NCBI RefSeq assembly: GCF_910589745.1
Contig: NZ_OU342399.1
Span: 1,970,070-2,034,069, forward strand
Length of the DNA: 64,000 nt
Reading direction: 5' to 3'
Origin: Candidatus Arcticimaribacter forsetii
Lineage (GTDB): Bacteria > Bacteroidota > Bacteroidia > Flavobacteriales > Flavobacteriaceae
The first letter of the stretch is position 1. Each line of letters starts with the position of its first letter. This document shows, piece by piece, positions 1 to 9,999 of the stretch. Under the pieces are notes generated by a model that saw nothing but the letters and a program-made list of their open reading frames with translations, had not been told where the DNA came from and ran no database searches. The translations under genes and the position numbers were made by a program.

Positions 1-1463
1 AGAGAATTAATTAACTCATTCCATAAATAACGTAAAGCTCTAAGAGTATCTACAGAAGTCAAAGTGTCTCCCATATTTAATAATTGCTGAACCAGCTCTT
101 GAATTAAAGTTAGATAGGTTGGAAATAAAACATAATGTTGCCCATTTATCCTTTTTATATGTTCTTGTATCATTAATGTAATATCTGAAATACGCTGAGC
201 AAAGCTTGCAACTGAATTGAAAGGACTGAATATCAAAACTCCAAAAGGATGATCTAAAAAAGGTTTTAATTCTTTTGGCCCTAAAAACGAATTAAATGAT
301 ATTTTTAGTGATTCTAAGAGAACTTTACAATCTTCAGAATTAGTATTCAACAAGTTTTGAATCCAGTCAAAACTCGTTACTCGAATTATATCGTCATAAG
401 AATAACCACCATTAACTGACTTCAAATGCATCTCGAAAACATAATGAAAAAAGGAAGAAACCGGGGTGTTTTCAAGAGGATATCCCATAGTAACATTCCA
501 CTCTTCAACTTCATTAGGAAGACCAGAAAGTACCGGTATTAATATGGATTCATTTCCTAAAACCAATGCAGTTTTAGAAGGGCTTCTTTGACTTTTTACA
601 TTTTCTTTTAATAAAGAGGCAGCATATTTTGCTTGTCCAATATTTTTAGGGATTCCTACAATATTTATAGTTTTTGATTTTTCGAAGTTAGAAGGGAATT
701 TAACATGCTTCCTTTGACGGTAATAAGTCCATTCCTTTAAATGTTTTTTGATAAACCTACCAGCAGCATGCTCCGGGTCTTTATAAAAAAAATCATCCAA
801 ATCCCAAAACATTGTAGCGCGATCTTGTTCTAGAAAAGCCTGGAAAAGGGTAGACTCAGCTTTATTAAGTGCATTAAAACCAATAAAATAATGCTGCTGA
901 CTTGTATTTTCAATATAGATTTCAACCGAATCAACTGCTTCTCTATATAACATCCCAAGGGTCCCTAGTCCATTTGAAAGCAATGATTTTTTGTGCTCAT
1001 TAAAATAAAGCTCTAAAGAATTCCAAAAGTGTTGTTGCTTTTCATAAGATGAATCTTCTTCTAAAATTGTTCCAACAGCATGGTATTCTATTAAATCATC
1101 AAAAGCATTTTTAGAGTTTACTAGATAGGAATCTATATCTGAAAAATCTTTTAATAGTGGAGGAGCCCATTGAATAAACTCTTCGAATGTATCTAAATAC
1201 TTTTTTGGAGTTAATTTTGAATAAATTTCAAAAAAAGTGATTAGTGCTGAAGTTGTTGGTACAAGCTTTAAAGTGGAGATTTCTTGAATAAATTCTTCAA
1301 CGCTAAATATTTTTGGTGCTAATGATGGTTTAGTTAATTGAGAAACCAGTGCCTCTTTAAAAAAAACACCCGCTCTTCTGCTTGGCAAAACAATGATTAA
1401 ACTCTCTAGATTACTAGGGGTTGATAAAATTTCCGATACGCTTTCTTCTAAAAATGTTTTCAC
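1..1463 (-). CDS. AddB-like PD-(D/E)XK nuclease/helicase family protein (3' end beyond window)
   Basis: I translated this minus-strand frame directly; it stays open for 487 codons from a GTG at 1463 to the left edge. The start reads (M)KTFLEESVSEILSTPSN, followed by IIVLPSRRAGVFFKEAL, the inactivated Walker-A-like N-terminus typical of AddB-type proteins in Bacteroidota. An ATG two bases upstream is in another frame and stops at once, so GTG is preferred. The family partners AddA/RecB-type helicases in double-strand break resection. The matching AddA-like gene lies just upstream at 3043-6207, with ompA between them. The C-terminal nuclease motif would lie outside the window, so catalytic integrity cannot be judged. 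Confidence 0.8.
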   Translation of the reverse strand, partial: MKTFLEESVSEILSTPSNLESLIIVLPSRRAGVFFKEALVSQLTKPSLAPKIFSVEEFIQEISTLKLVPTTSALITFFEIYSKLTPKKYLDTFEEFIQWAPPLLKDFSDIDSYLVNSKNAFDDLIEYHAVGTILEEDSSYEKQQHFWNSLELYFNEHKKSLLSNGLGTLGMLYREAVDSVEIYIENTSQQHYFIGFNALNKAESTLFQAFLEQDRATMFWDLDDFFYKDPEHAAGRFIKKHLKEWTYYRQRKHVKFPSNFEKSKTINIVGIPKNIGQAKYAASLLKENVKSQRSPSKTALVLGNESILIPVLSGLPNEVEEWNVTMGYPLENTPVSSFFHYVFEMHLKSVNGGYSYDDIIRVTSFDWIQNLLNTNSEDCKVLLESLKISFNSFLGPKELKPFLDHPFGVLIFSPFNSVASFAQRISDITLMIQEHIKRINGQHYVLFPTYLTLIQELVQQLLNMGDTLTSVDTLRALRYLWNELINS

Positions 1464-1520
1464 ATTTAAAAGTAAAGAACTTAATCTAAACTAAACCCTT
1501 TTAGAGTAAAATTGAAGTAA

Positions 1521-1552
1521 AAAAAAAGCCTTGCAGATACAAGGCTTTTTTT
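1521..1552 (-). terminator. Rho-independent terminator after the OmpA gene
   Basis: AAGCCTTG (1526-1533) pairs with CAAGGCTT (1540-1547) across a 6-nt loop. A-runs and T-runs on both sides let it work in either direction. It begins about 20 bp past the OmpA stop and separates that gene from the downstream AddB-like gene. Confidence 0.85.
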
Positions 1553-1567
1553 GATATGTTTAGAATT

Positions 1568-2908
1568 CTAGTTTTGACCTACAGCAAACTGAACTCTTCT
1601 GTTAGCTTTTCTACCAGCAGCACGGTTATTATCCCCGATAGGGTTTGATTCACCAAAACCTGCAGTAGATATTCTTCCACCGTCTGCACCAATAGCAACT
1701 AATCCCTCTTTTACAGAGTTAGCACGGTTTTCAGAAAGTTTCTGATTGTACCCCTTACTTCCGTCGCTTGAAGCGTATCCTTCAACTACAACTTGACTTT
1801 TTGGATAGCTATCTAAAATAGATTTTATTTTCGCTAATACTAATTGAGATTCTTCACCTACAATTGTAGAGCTTTCAGCTTTAAAACGAATCATTGAACT
1901 CTCCTGATTTAATTCTTCAATAACAGAATCTGGAATTACAGGACATCCATTATTAGTAGCAGGACCGGCTAATTGTGGACAAGCATCGTCTTTATTTGGA
2001 ATCCCGTCTGCATCAGCATCTGGCCAAGGGCAACCATTGTTTTCAATTGGACCTGCTTCATTTGGACAAGAATCGTCTTTCTCGTTGATTCCATCTCCGT
2101 CTGAATCTGGACAGCCATTCATAGCTTTTGTACCAGCCATGTTAGGACAAGCGTCAACTAGATCAGAAAGTCCGTCTCCGTCTGAGTCAGGACATCCATT
2201 CATTTCTATAGATCCTGCTCTGTTTGGACATGCATCATCTTTATCTGCAATACCATCTCCGTCTGTATCTGGACAACCTGCAAATTCTTCTAAACCTGCA
2301 ACCTCTGGACATTCATCAAATTGATCATAAACACCATCGCCGTCTGTATCAACTCCACCAAATTTTAGGGAAACTCCAAAAATATGCTGGAAATGTTTTA
2401 CGTCGTCCGTATCTACAGCATGCTTGTATGCTGTTTGATATGTTAGCCCTATATTATCGTTTAACCAATAGTTTATACCTCCACCTAAAACAACATTTTC
2501 AGATCTTTCTGAATCTAACCAAGAAGCTCCTACACCTACTTCAACGTATGGCTCCCATGTTGAGCTGGCTGGAACTAGAGAATAGCGAACTCCCCCATCA
2601 ATAGACTTGTATAGAATTTGACTGTTAGTAGATTCTCCAAGTTTAGTTATGTTATTTAATGAAAATCGACCCACTAAAGAAAAATTATCTGTAAGGTATC
2701 CATTCAAAGCTAGGGTAGAAACTGCTGGCACAATATTCCAGTGATCTTTTGCATTGTAAAATTCACCTTCAAAAATGTTGGTTTCATAAGCGTTAACAGC
2801 GTTTACTCCAAAAGAAACAACCCAAGGGTTGTTTGCATCTTGTGCAACAGCGTTTGAAAAAGTAAATGTTAAAGCGCAAACGATTAGTAATTGTTTGATA
2901 GTTTTCAT
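1568..2908 (-). CDS. OmpA family outer-membrane protein with thrombospondin type 3 repeats
   Basis: A 446-residue exported protein. It starts with a signal peptide ending near NAVAQ. Residues about 24-185 look like an outer-membrane beta-barrel. From about 187 to 330 there are five Ca-binding thrombospondin-3 style repeats ([36 protein letters not shown] and a degenerate DADADGIPN), each followed by a CP pair. Residues about 345-446 form an OmpA-type peptidoglycan-binding domain ([16 protein letters not shown], then [10 protein letters not shown]). The likely role is tethering the outer membrane to peptidoglycan. It has its own promoter and terminator, so it is transcribed independently although it sits between the addA-like and addB-like genes. 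Confidence 0.93.
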   Translation of the reverse strand: MKTIKQLLIVCALTFTFSNAVAQDANNPWVVSFGVNAVNAYETNIFEGEFYNAKDHWNIVPAVSTLALNGYLTDNFSLVGRFSLNNITKLGESTNSQILYKSIDGGVRYSLVPASSTWEPYVEVGVGASWLDSERSENVVLGGGINYWLNDNIGLTYQTAYKHAVDTDDVKHFQHIFGVSLKFGGVDTDGDGVYDQFDECPEVAGLEEFAGCPDTDGDGIADKDDACPNRAGSIEMNGCPDSDGDGLSDLVDACPNMAGTKAMNGCPDSDGDGINEKDDSCPNEAGPIENNGCPWPDADADGIPNKDDACPQLAGPATNNGCPVIPDSVIEELNQESSMIRFKAESSTIVGEESQLVLAKIKSILDSYPKSQVVVEGYASSDGSKGYNQKLSENRANSVKEGLVAIGADGGRISTAGFGESNPIGDNNRAAGRKANRRVQFAVGQN

Positions 2909-2943
2909 TTAGTTAATTTGGTTTAATTTATAGAGTATACTTG

Positions 2944-2974
2944 CAAAAATAGCTGTAATCATCGAGTATTCAAA
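2944..2974 (-). promoter_or_regulatory. Bacteroidota-type promoter of the OmpA gene
   Basis: On the minus strand TTTG (2974-2971) is followed after 19 bp by TATTTTTG (2951-2944), matching the -33/-7 consensus TTTG / TAnnTTTG. The predicted transcript would start about 30 bp before the OmpA ATG at 2908. Not tested experimentally. Confidence 0.65.
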
Positions 2975-3042
2975 AAAATATGATGGAATATTTAAGATTT
3001 TTTTAGATTTTTTGATCGATATGGAAGTTTTGTTGCAAAATA

Positions 3043-6000
3043 TTAAACAACAACAACGTTAACATTCGTTTTCTCTTGAATATAAACCAAGTAGCTGTTT
3101 ATTGGTTTGTCATAAAAAATTTCTGAAATGATGTTTTCATAATACTTAATTTGATCAACATCTTGCTTTTTTGCTTTACCTGTTTTATAGTCGATTAAAA
3201 CTAAATTTTCCCCGTTAAACATTAATCTGTCTGGCCTAACATTATCTTTATTGGGTATTAGAATATCTCTCTCATTCCAAACAGTATATTCATTTATAAA
3301 ATAGGAAGCTAATTTGTTATGATTAATAACATTCAAAATTATTTCTCTTATGGAATCAATCTTTTCGTTTTTTATTTTACCCTGAATTGAAGCTTCTTTG
3401 AGAACCCAATCGATATCTTCAGAAGATTCAATTTTTGACAAAAGATCGTGTATTAAAATCCCCCAAAGCTTTGGAGAGTTTTGCTTTACCTCATCTGGTT
3501 CGTATGACTGAGTCATTAGACTATCTTTCCATCTTTTTGTTTTAGATTCGATGTAGAAGTCATTCGTTTCTTTTTTTATGTTTTTTGACTCAACAACCGT
3601 TCGTTTTTTTCCTTCAAAATAAAAAACTGAATCCGTATCCAAATCATTTTCTATATTTTTTATTTGCAAATAATTTTGAATTAGACTTGGATATGTATTT
3701 TTCAGTTCATCCGTTTTTGGAGTTCTTTTTTTTAAATTAGAAATTAAAATTAATTGCTCCACTGGTCTTGTCATTGCAACATAAAGTACATTATGATTAT
3801 CGAGTTCTTTTTCGTTACTAATTTCTTCAAATCGTTGTTTCCCAACAGCACCATAATTTGCTATTTTTTTTGAAAAAGGGATCCATCCTTTAGTGAATTT
3901 TTGATCAAAAAACTCTTCTGTATTCATCCAAATTCGGTCCTCCATATTCCCGCGGCTCAATTCATCCAAGAAAGGTAAAATTACTACTGGAAACTCTAGC
4001 CCTTTAGCTTTATGAATTGTAAAAATTTGAATGGCATCCAATCCCTTAGGAACATTGACGAATAATGAATCTCCTTCAGAATCCCAATGCAGTATAAAAC
4101 TCAATAAATCGTTCTTTTTGTTTAGATTAAACTCAAAAGCATGATCTAAAAAAGTTTGAAGATGTGCATCGAAATTTGAACTTAAATCAAAACCATAAAA
4201 TATTTCCTCTACTGCTTCATAAAGGGATAATGATTTGAATTTCATGAAATTAAATGGAATTTCAAATTCATTAAAAACAACTTGAAGAGGAGTCTTTAGT
4301 TTTGGAGCGATGAAATCATGATATGGGACCTCTTTCGCATACCTTAACCTTAAAAACTGAAGTGCAAAAAGACGTTCATGGTCGTTGTTTTCATCGATTG
4401 CCAATCTTAAAAGAGCAATAATAAATTGAACTTCTTCAGAGTTTGACAAATTCAATGATTCGGATGAAATAATCGGAATTCCTTTTTCAATCAGATATTC
4501 ACCTATGGATTTAGCTTGATCTTTTTTTCGAACAAGTACTGCGATATCATGATAATTAAAACCTTGCTCAAGACTTGATTTAATAGACTTAAAAGTAGTC
4601 TCTATATTGTTATTTAAAATTACTTCTTTCTCAACCTCATAAAACTGATTAATCTCTACATAACCTTGTTTTTTATTGTTTAATTTTTGAGAACAATTTT
4701 CGCTAAAAAGTTTCTTATTTTCTTCTCCCTTCAAAAAAGGAATTGTGCTTTTAAAAAAAGCATTATTAAAGTTAACAATAGTTTCAAAGCTTCTGTAATT
4801 AGTTTCTAAAGACTCTATTTTTACTGGAACTTGAAAAGGATTTTTGCCCCTTAGGAGACTTAGAAATTGTTCTACATGACCACCTCGCCATCTGTAAATT
4901 GATTGTTTAGGATCTCCAACAATTAGCAAAGAACCTGGTCTGCCATCATCCCCTAAACCCTCTATTGGTTCTCTTACTAATGGAATTAAATTATCCCATT
5001 GCAAGCTAGAGGTATCTTGAAATTCATCTAAAAAATAATGGCGATAATATTCGCCTAAACGCTCATAAATATGGGGAGTAGATTGGTTAAGGATTTCTTT
5101 AGAAATTCGTTCATTAAAAGTAGCTAGCAAAACTTTATTGTGTTCTTTCTGATAAACCTCTAGTTCTTTAGATAGGGTTTGAATCAAACTCAAAGGGATC
5201 CATTGATCTAAAATATCGTTAATCAATGATAACTGATAGTTTAAGTTTTTTGCTTTTTTAAATGCTCGGTATATTATGGGTAAAATACCCTCTATTATTT
5301 TTGCCTTTCGGTCATCTAATGTTTTGTTATAAATTTTAACACCCTCTTCTAAATTATTTTCTAATTGATTTGAATACAATTTATTTACATCAACTTTAGC
5401 AATTAAAATGTCTTTCAGTTTTTCAAAATGAGCATAAAGTATTCTTCTTGAAAAATCTTTTTCCTCCAACCCATTAAGTTCAAATAATTTTAATACTTCT
5501 TTTCCTATTAGATGAATATTTTGCTTTGTGTCTTTTTGAACTTTCTTTAAAACCTTATTTTGTTCTTCAAAAGAAGAACGCGGTTGTTTGGCTAACTCCT
5601 GTGTGGGGATCCTATCATTTTCTTTCAACAACAAATATGATATTTCAAGAAGGTTCGGTGTAATTTCCCAACTTTTTTGATCCCTTATTTTTTGTAGTGT
5701 AAAACGTTCCAATAATTTCGTTAAATATTCATCAGAACCTACCTTTTCGATAACACGATTAACTACTTCTGATAAGATCAATTTTTGATTGATTTCGACT
5801 TCAAAAGAATGAGAAAGACCTAAGTCACGAGAAAAACTTCTAATTATCCTATGAGTAAAACGATCTAATGTTACAATTTCAAAAGCTGCATAATCATGTA
5901 AAATAAATTTTAAAGCTTGTTTAGATCGAAAAGCCAGTTCTTTATTTGAAACTTCTAGAAATTCACAAAGCTCTGCAGCCATTTGATCTTGGTTATCTAG

Positions 6001-6207
6001 ATCAGAAAACTCATTCAATTTATTTAAAATCCTAGATTTCATTTCGAACACAGCCTTGTTCGTAAAAGTTAATGCGATCATTTTACGATACACGTTTGGA
6101 TTTGAGCTAGACAAGAGTGTTCTTAAAAAACTAAGAACTAGCTTATAAGTCTTTCCAGAGCCAGCTGAGGCACTAATGATTTCTATAGGAGTAAGATTAT
6201 GCATCAT
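3043..6207 (-). CDS. AddA/RecB-like UvrD-family helicase-nuclease
   Basis: A 1054-residue protein with all superfamily 1A helicase motifs: Walker A SASAGSGKT (residues 12-20), Ia ALTFTNKAVFEMKSRI, II DEFQDTSS (about 393), III IVGDPKQSIYRWRG (about 427), IV ETNYRS, V IFTIHKAKGLEFPVV and VI LYVAMTRPVEQLI. A C-terminal RecB-type nuclease is visible as ILIHDLL (about 916), RPDRLMF (about 989) and LIDYKTGK (about 1005), so both activities look intact. By family it resects double-strand breaks with the AddB-like partner at 1-1463. The start is divergent from sodA, 63 bp apart. AddA is the best name by context, but a RecB label would also be defensible. Confidence 0.9.
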   Translation of the reverse strand: MMHNLTPIEIISASAGSGKTYKLVLSFLRTLLSSSNPNVYRKMIALTFTNKAVFEMKSRILNKLNEFSDLDNQDQMAAELCEFLEVSNKELAFRSKQALKFILHDYAAFEIVTLDRFTHRIIRSFSRDLGLSHSFEVEINQKLILSEVVNRVIEKVGSDEYLTKLLERFTLQKIRDQKSWEITPNLLEISYLLLKENDRIPTQELAKQPRSSFEEQNKVLKKVQKDTKQNIHLIGKEVLKLFELNGLEEKDFSRRILYAHFEKLKDILIAKVDVNKLYSNQLENNLEEGVKIYNKTLDDRKAKIIEGILPIIYRAFKKAKNLNYQLSLINDILDQWIPLSLIQTLSKELEVYQKEHNKVLLATFNERISKEILNQSTPHIYERLGEYYRHYFLDEFQDTSSLQWDNLIPLVREPIEGLGDDGRPGSLLIVGDPKQSIYRWRGGHVEQFLSLLRGKNPFQVPVKIESLETNYRSFETIVNFNNAFFKSTIPFLKGEENKKLFSENCSQKLNNKKQGYVEINQFYEVEKEVILNNNIETTFKSIKSSLEQGFNYHDIAVLVRKKDQAKSIGEYLIEKGIPIISSESLNLSNSEEVQFIIALLRLAIDENNDHERLFALQFLRLRYAKEVPYHDFIAPKLKTPLQVVFNEFEIPFNFMKFKSLSLYEAVEEIFYGFDLSSNFDAHLQTFLDHAFEFNLNKKNDLLSFILHWDSEGDSLFVNVPKGLDAIQIFTIHKAKGLEFPVVILPFLDELSRGNMEDRIWMNTEEFFDQKFTKGWIPFSKKIANYGAVGKQRFEEISNEKELDNHNVLYVAMTRPVEQLILISNLKKRTPKTDELKNTYPSLIQNYLQIKNIENDLDTDSVFYFEGKKRTVVESKNIKKETNDFYIESKTKRWKDSLMTQSYEPDEVKQNSPKLWGILIHDLLSKIESSEDIDWVLKEASIQGKIKNEKIDSIREIILNVINHNKLASYFINEYTVWNERDILIPNKDNVRPDRLMFNGENLVLIDYKTGKAKKQDVDQIKYYENIISEIFYDKPINSYLVYIQEKTNVNVVVV

Positions 6208-6270
6208 ATGATTATGCTATAAATGTAAAGATTCTTTAAGTTTGTAGGTATAAACTTTAAAAAAATAAAT

Positions 6271-6879
6271 ATGGCTTTCGAATTACCTAATTTACCCTAT
6301 GCATATGATGCATTAGAACCACATATTGATGCAAGAACTATGGAAATTCATCATGGAAAACACCATAATGGATACACAACGAACTTGAACAACGCAATAT
6401 CTGGGACCGACTTAGAAGGAAAATCAATAGAAGAAATACTAACTTCTTTAGACGCAAACAATGGAGCTGTAAGAAATAATGGAGGTGGATTTTACAACCA
6501 CCGATTATTTTGGAACATAATGAGCCCGAATGGTGGTGGAGCTCCATCAGGAGCACTTGCAGATGCAATTGATAGCGCATTTGGTTCTTTTGAAGGATTT
6601 AAAGATGCTTTTGCAAAAGCAGCAGCAACTCGATTCGGATCTGGATGGGCATGGCTATGTGTTCACAAAGGTGGAAAAGTAGAAGTTTGCTCTACAGCTA
6701 ACCAAGACAACCCTTTAATGCCAGGTATTGGATGTGGTGGATTTCCTGTTTTAGGGATTGATGTGTGGGAACATGCTTACTACTTAAATTATCAAAATAG
6801 GAGACCTGATTACATTCAAGCATTTTTTAATGTAGTTGACTGGAATAAAGTAAGTGAACTTTATGCTGAAAACGCATAG
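6271..6879 (+). CDS. sodA: Superoxide dismutase, Mn-type by active-site residues
   Basis: A 202-residue enzyme of the Fe/Mn superoxide dismutase family that converts superoxide to peroxide and oxygen in the cytoplasm. Metal ligands are seen in [12 protein letters not shown] (first His), YNHRLFW (second His) and DVWEHAYYL (Asp and His). The Gly-rich [11 protein letters not shown] and the Gln in [10 protein letters not shown] are the pair usually found in Mn enzymes; Fe enzymes normally carry Ala in the second site. Mn use, or cambialistic use, is therefore inferred. There is no signal peptide. A terminator follows the stop. Confidence 0.95.
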   Translation: MAFELPNLPYAYDALEPHIDARTMEIHHGKHHNGYTTNLNNAISGTDLEGKSIEEILTSLDANNGAVRNNGGGFYNHRLFWNIMSPNGGGAPSGALADAIDSAFGSFEGFKDAFAKAAATRFGSGWAWLCVHKGGKVEVCSTANQDNPLMPGIGCGGFPVLGIDVWEHAYYLNYQNRRPDYIQAFFNVVDWNKVSELYAENA

Positions 6880-6903
6880 AATAAAAACTTTATTAAAAAC
6901 AAA

Positions 6904-6930
6904 AGAGGGCTATAATGCTCTCTTTTTTTT
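6904..6930 (+). terminator. Rho-independent terminator after sodA
   Basis: AGAGGGC (6904-6910) pairs with GCTCTCT (6917-6923) with one G-T pair and a TATAAT loop, followed by a run of T to 6930. It lies about 25 bp after the sodA stop. Confidence 0.8.
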
Positions 6931-6974
6931 TGAATAAACTCAAAATAAAAAAGAGGTTGAAAAGATGTAAAATA

Positions 6975-7004
6975 AAAAAGGAGGAATAAATTCCTCCTTT
7001 TTTG
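6975..7004. terminator. Bidirectional terminator between sodA and purF
   Basis: GGAGGAAT (6981-6988) and ATTCCTCC (6991-6998) form a near-perfect hairpin flanked by six A and six T residues, so it can stop transcription in both directions. It lies between the convergent sodA and purF genes; the purF stop is about 115 bp away. Confidence 0.75.
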
Positions 7005-7117
7005 CCCCAAATCTTACCATGAACTTAACCTACTTATGTTCTGGTGATGTAAAAATGCGATTTTCTTTCACACTTAGATGATAAAATCGATTAAATGCAG
7101 TTTTATCGGTTAAAAGG

Positions 7118-9013
7118 TTAATACGCTCTCTCTGATTTACCTTCGTAAAAATTCATAAAGGCTTTATTTACGACTCTATTTCCACCAGGTGTTGGATAAT
7201 TACCCGTAAAATACCAATCTCCTTGACTTTCAGGACAGGCAGCGTGAAGATTATCGATATTTTGATAAATAATTTTAACCTCAGCTTTTAAATCAGGATT
7301 TGATAAAAGAACTGAAATTTTGTCAGAAATTTCCTCCGTAGTAAACGGTTGGTATAAAGCTCTTACATGATTAGAAACCTCTTCTCCATATATTTCTTTT
7401 GATGCTTTACAGTTTTCATAGATAGAATCTAACACGGCTTTTTTGGTTCCACGATCTTCGTGTAATGCTAATGCAGCTTGGAACGCAATAAAATCCTCTA
7501 ATCGCGCCATATCAATTCCATAACAATCAGGGTATCTAATTTGAGGAGCACTAGATACTACGATGATTTTTTTAGGCCCTAATCGATCTAACATCGTTAA
7601 AATGCTTTTCTTTAGTGTTGTCCCTCGAACAATACTATCGTCTATAATAACAAGATTATCTGTTGTCTTAACAACTCCGTATGTTATGTCATAAACATGT
7701 GCTACTAGATCATCTCGACTAGAGTCAGAAGTTATAAACGTTCTAAGTTTTGCGTCTTTAATTGCAATTTTTTCTATTCTTGGATTGAGGTTTAATAATT
7801 CTAAAACGCGCTCCTTATTGATAGGTACTTTACTTATTTCCTCAGAAATTTGACTTTTAAGATGATTTTGAGCTTCTCCTATTAAACCATAAAAAGAGGT
7901 CTCGGCAGTATTAGGTATATAGGAGAAAACAGTGTTTTCAATATCACTATTAATGTTTTCAAGAATTTTTGGAAATAATAATTTCCCAAGTTCTTTTCGT
8001 TCCTTGTATATTGAAGCGTCGCTTCCTCTAGAAAAATAAATTCGCTCAAATGAACAAGATCTTTTTTCTAGGGGCTCTAATACTTGTTGAAAAGAAGTTT
8101 CTCCTGATTTTTTAACGATGATGGCGCTTCCTGGATCAATTTCTTTTATTTCATCCAGAGGTACATTAAAAACAGTTTGAATAACTGGACGTTCGGATGC
8201 TACTACTACAATTTCATCATCTTCGTAAAAGAAAGCGGGTCGAATACCTGCAGGATCTCTAAGAACAAATGCGTCACCATGACCTAACATTCCTGCCATT
8301 GCATAACCACCATCCCAATTCTTAGCTGCTTTTCTTAGTATTTTTGAAATATTAAGTCGTTCAGCGATCAAGGGAGAGGCTTGGTATTTATTGAATCCTT
8401 CTTTTTTTAATTTTTTGTAAATTTTAGCCACAGCGTCATCTAAAAAATGACCTATTTTTTCCATTACAGTAATGGTATCCGCTTTTTCTTTTGGATGTTG
8501 CCCTAATGAAATTAAGTTGTCAAAAAGCTCATTAACATTAGTCATATTAAAATTACCGGCTACAATGAGGTTTCTATGCATCCAATTATTTTGTCTTAAA
8601 AATGGATGTACACTTTCAATTCCATTATTACCAAACGTTCCATAACGAACGTGCCCTAACATTAGCTCTCCTACATAAGGTACTTTTTGTTTTAACAACT
8701 TAGAATTGGATTCAATTTCTGGATGGTTATCAATTGTGGTCTGTATTCTAGAACTTATTTGATTAAAAATATCTTGGATCGGTTGTTTTTCACAAGAACG
8801 AACTCTACTAATGTATCGTTCTCCTGGATCCATGTCGAATTTTATACTTGCAAAACCTGCACCATCTTGACCTCGATTGTGCTGTTTCTCCATCATAAGA
8901 TACATCTTATTGATGCCAAATAAAGCCGTACCATATTTTTCTTGATAATAAGAAATCGGTTTTTTGAGTCGTAATAAAGCTATTCCGCACTCGTGTTTAA
9001 TGGCATCACTCAT
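7118..9013 (-). CDS. purF: Amidophosphoribosyltransferase, long Bacteroidota form
   Basis: Catalyses the first step of purine synthesis, PRPP plus glutamine to phosphoribosylamine. The N-terminal glutaminase nucleophile is probably Cys9 (HECGIALLRL), exposed after removal of a short propeptide. The glutaminase domain continues with HNRGQDGAGFASI and LGHVRYGTFGNNG. The PRPP-binding loop VIIDDSIVRGTTLKKS is near residue 449. At 631 residues it is well over 100 longer than the E. coli enzyme, partly from extra sequence at about 330-430 between the two domains; this long form is common in Bacteroidota. The start overlaps the stop of the upstream kinase gene by 4 nt, so the two are probably translationally coupled. 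Confidence 0.93.
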   Translation of the reverse strand: MSDAIKHECGIALLRLKKPISYYQEKYGTALFGINKMYLMMEKQHNRGQDGAGFASIKFDMDPGERYISRVRSCEKQPIQDIFNQISSRIQTTIDNHPEIESNSKLLKQKVPYVGELMLGHVRYGTFGNNGIESVHPFLRQNNWMHRNLIVAGNFNMTNVNELFDNLISLGQHPKEKADTITVMEKIGHFLDDAVAKIYKKLKKEGFNKYQASPLIAERLNISKILRKAAKNWDGGYAMAGMLGHGDAFVLRDPAGIRPAFFYEDDEIVVVASERPVIQTVFNVPLDEIKEIDPGSAIIVKKSGETSFQQVLEPLEKRSCSFERIYFSRGSDASIYKERKELGKLLFPKILENINSDIENTVFSYIPNTAETSFYGLIGEAQNHLKSQISEEISKVPINKERVLELLNLNPRIEKIAIKDAKLRTFITSDSSRDDLVAHVYDITYGVVKTTDNLVIIDDSIVRGTTLKKSILTMLDRLGPKKIIVVSSAPQIRYPDCYGIDMARLEDFIAFQAALALHEDRGTKKAVLDSIYENCKASKEIYGEEVSNHVRALYQPFTTEEISDKISVLLSNPDLKAEVKIIYQNIDNLHAACPESQGDWYFTGNYPTPGGNRVVNKAFMNFYEGKSERAY

Positions 9014-9951
9014 ATTTTATTTTGTTTTTCATTCCACTCAAAACGGGTAAGTTCTCTAAACTTCTCAATTCGATCTTTAATTGAATCTGAAGTTACCGCT
9101 AAAAGAGCGTTAACTCCAAATTCTTCAACAGTAAAAGAAGCTAAAACCGATCCATAGATGATTCCCATTTTTAAAGTTTCAAAATTAATAGTATCTGTAT
9201 TTGCTAAAACCCCTGATATTCCACCAGCAAAGCTATCCCCAGCACCAGTTGGGTCAATAACTTGATCAATTGGAAAAGCTGGAGCTATAAATGTTTTTCC
9301 TTCCCCAAAAAGGATCGCTCCGTGTTCTCCTTTTTTTATGATCACATATTTCGGACCCATTGCATGAATCTTTTCAGCAGCTTTTACAAGAGAGTGCTCT
9401 TCTGATAACTGACGAGCTTCCTCATCGTTAATTGTAATCAAATCTACTTTAGAAATTACTTCATCTAAAGTTGATCTAAAATGATCCATCCAAAAATTCA
9501 TAGTGTCTAAAACTACAAATTTAGGCTTACCATTCATCTGTTTTAAAGCTGTTAATTGAACCCCTGGATGAAGATTTCCAATCATCATTACTTCTGCATT
9601 TCTATATGACTCAGGAACATTCGGAGTAAAATTTTCAAGAACATTAAGTTGAGTGTCAACTGTTGTTCTTGTATTCATATTATCGTGATATTTACCACTC
9701 CAGAAGAAGGACTTCTCCCCTTTTATTTGTTCCACTCCTGTAACATCTACATCTAAGTCCTTTAAAAGCTGCAAATCGCTAGCTTCAAAGTCATCTCCAA
9801 TTACGGAGACAAGCCCACAATCTATATCAAATTTAGAAGTAGCTAGAGCAATATATGTAGCAGCTCCTCCTAATATTCTATCAACTTTATCAAATGGAGT
9901 TTCAATAGCATCATAAGCCATTGTTCCAATCACAAGTAATTTGTTTTTCAT
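9010..9951 (-). CDS. PfkB-family sugar/nucleoside kinase
   Basis: A 313-residue ribokinase-fold kinase. The N-terminus carries LGGAATYIALAT, and the C-terminal PfkB signature DPTGAGDSFAGGISG (about residues 231-245) contains the catalytic Asp and the anion hole. It should phosphorylate a sugar or nucleoside with ATP in the cytoplasm; the substrate cannot be read from sequence. Its 4-nt overlap with purF and nearness to purN suggest a link to purine or ribose metabolism, for example nucleoside salvage, but this is inference from context. Confidence 0.85.
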   Translation of the reverse strand: MKNKLLVIGTMAYDAIETPFDKVDRILGGAATYIALATSKFDIDCGLVSVIGDDFEASDLQLLKDLDVDVTGVEQIKGEKSFFWSGKYHDNMNTRTTVDTQLNVLENFTPNVPESYRNAEVMMIGNLHPGVQLTALKQMNGKPKFVVLDTMNFWMDHFRSTLDEVISKVDLITINDEEARQLSEEHSLVKAAEKIHAMGPKYVIIKKGEHGAILFGEGKTFIAPAFPIDQVIDPTGAGDSFAGGISGVLANTDTINFETLKMGIIYGSVLASFTVEEFGVNALLAVTSDSIKDRIEKFRELTRFEWNEKQNKI

Positions 9952-9999
9952 TTTGCAAAGATAAAACTTCTTTTGAGCTTCTGTACAGCAAAAAAGACT

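Noticed and set aside
2037..2324. Plus-strand open frame rich in Ser/Pro repeats
   Set aside because: It is the mirror of the thrombospondin-3 repeats of the OmpA gene; periodic coding DNA keeps the other strand open by chance.
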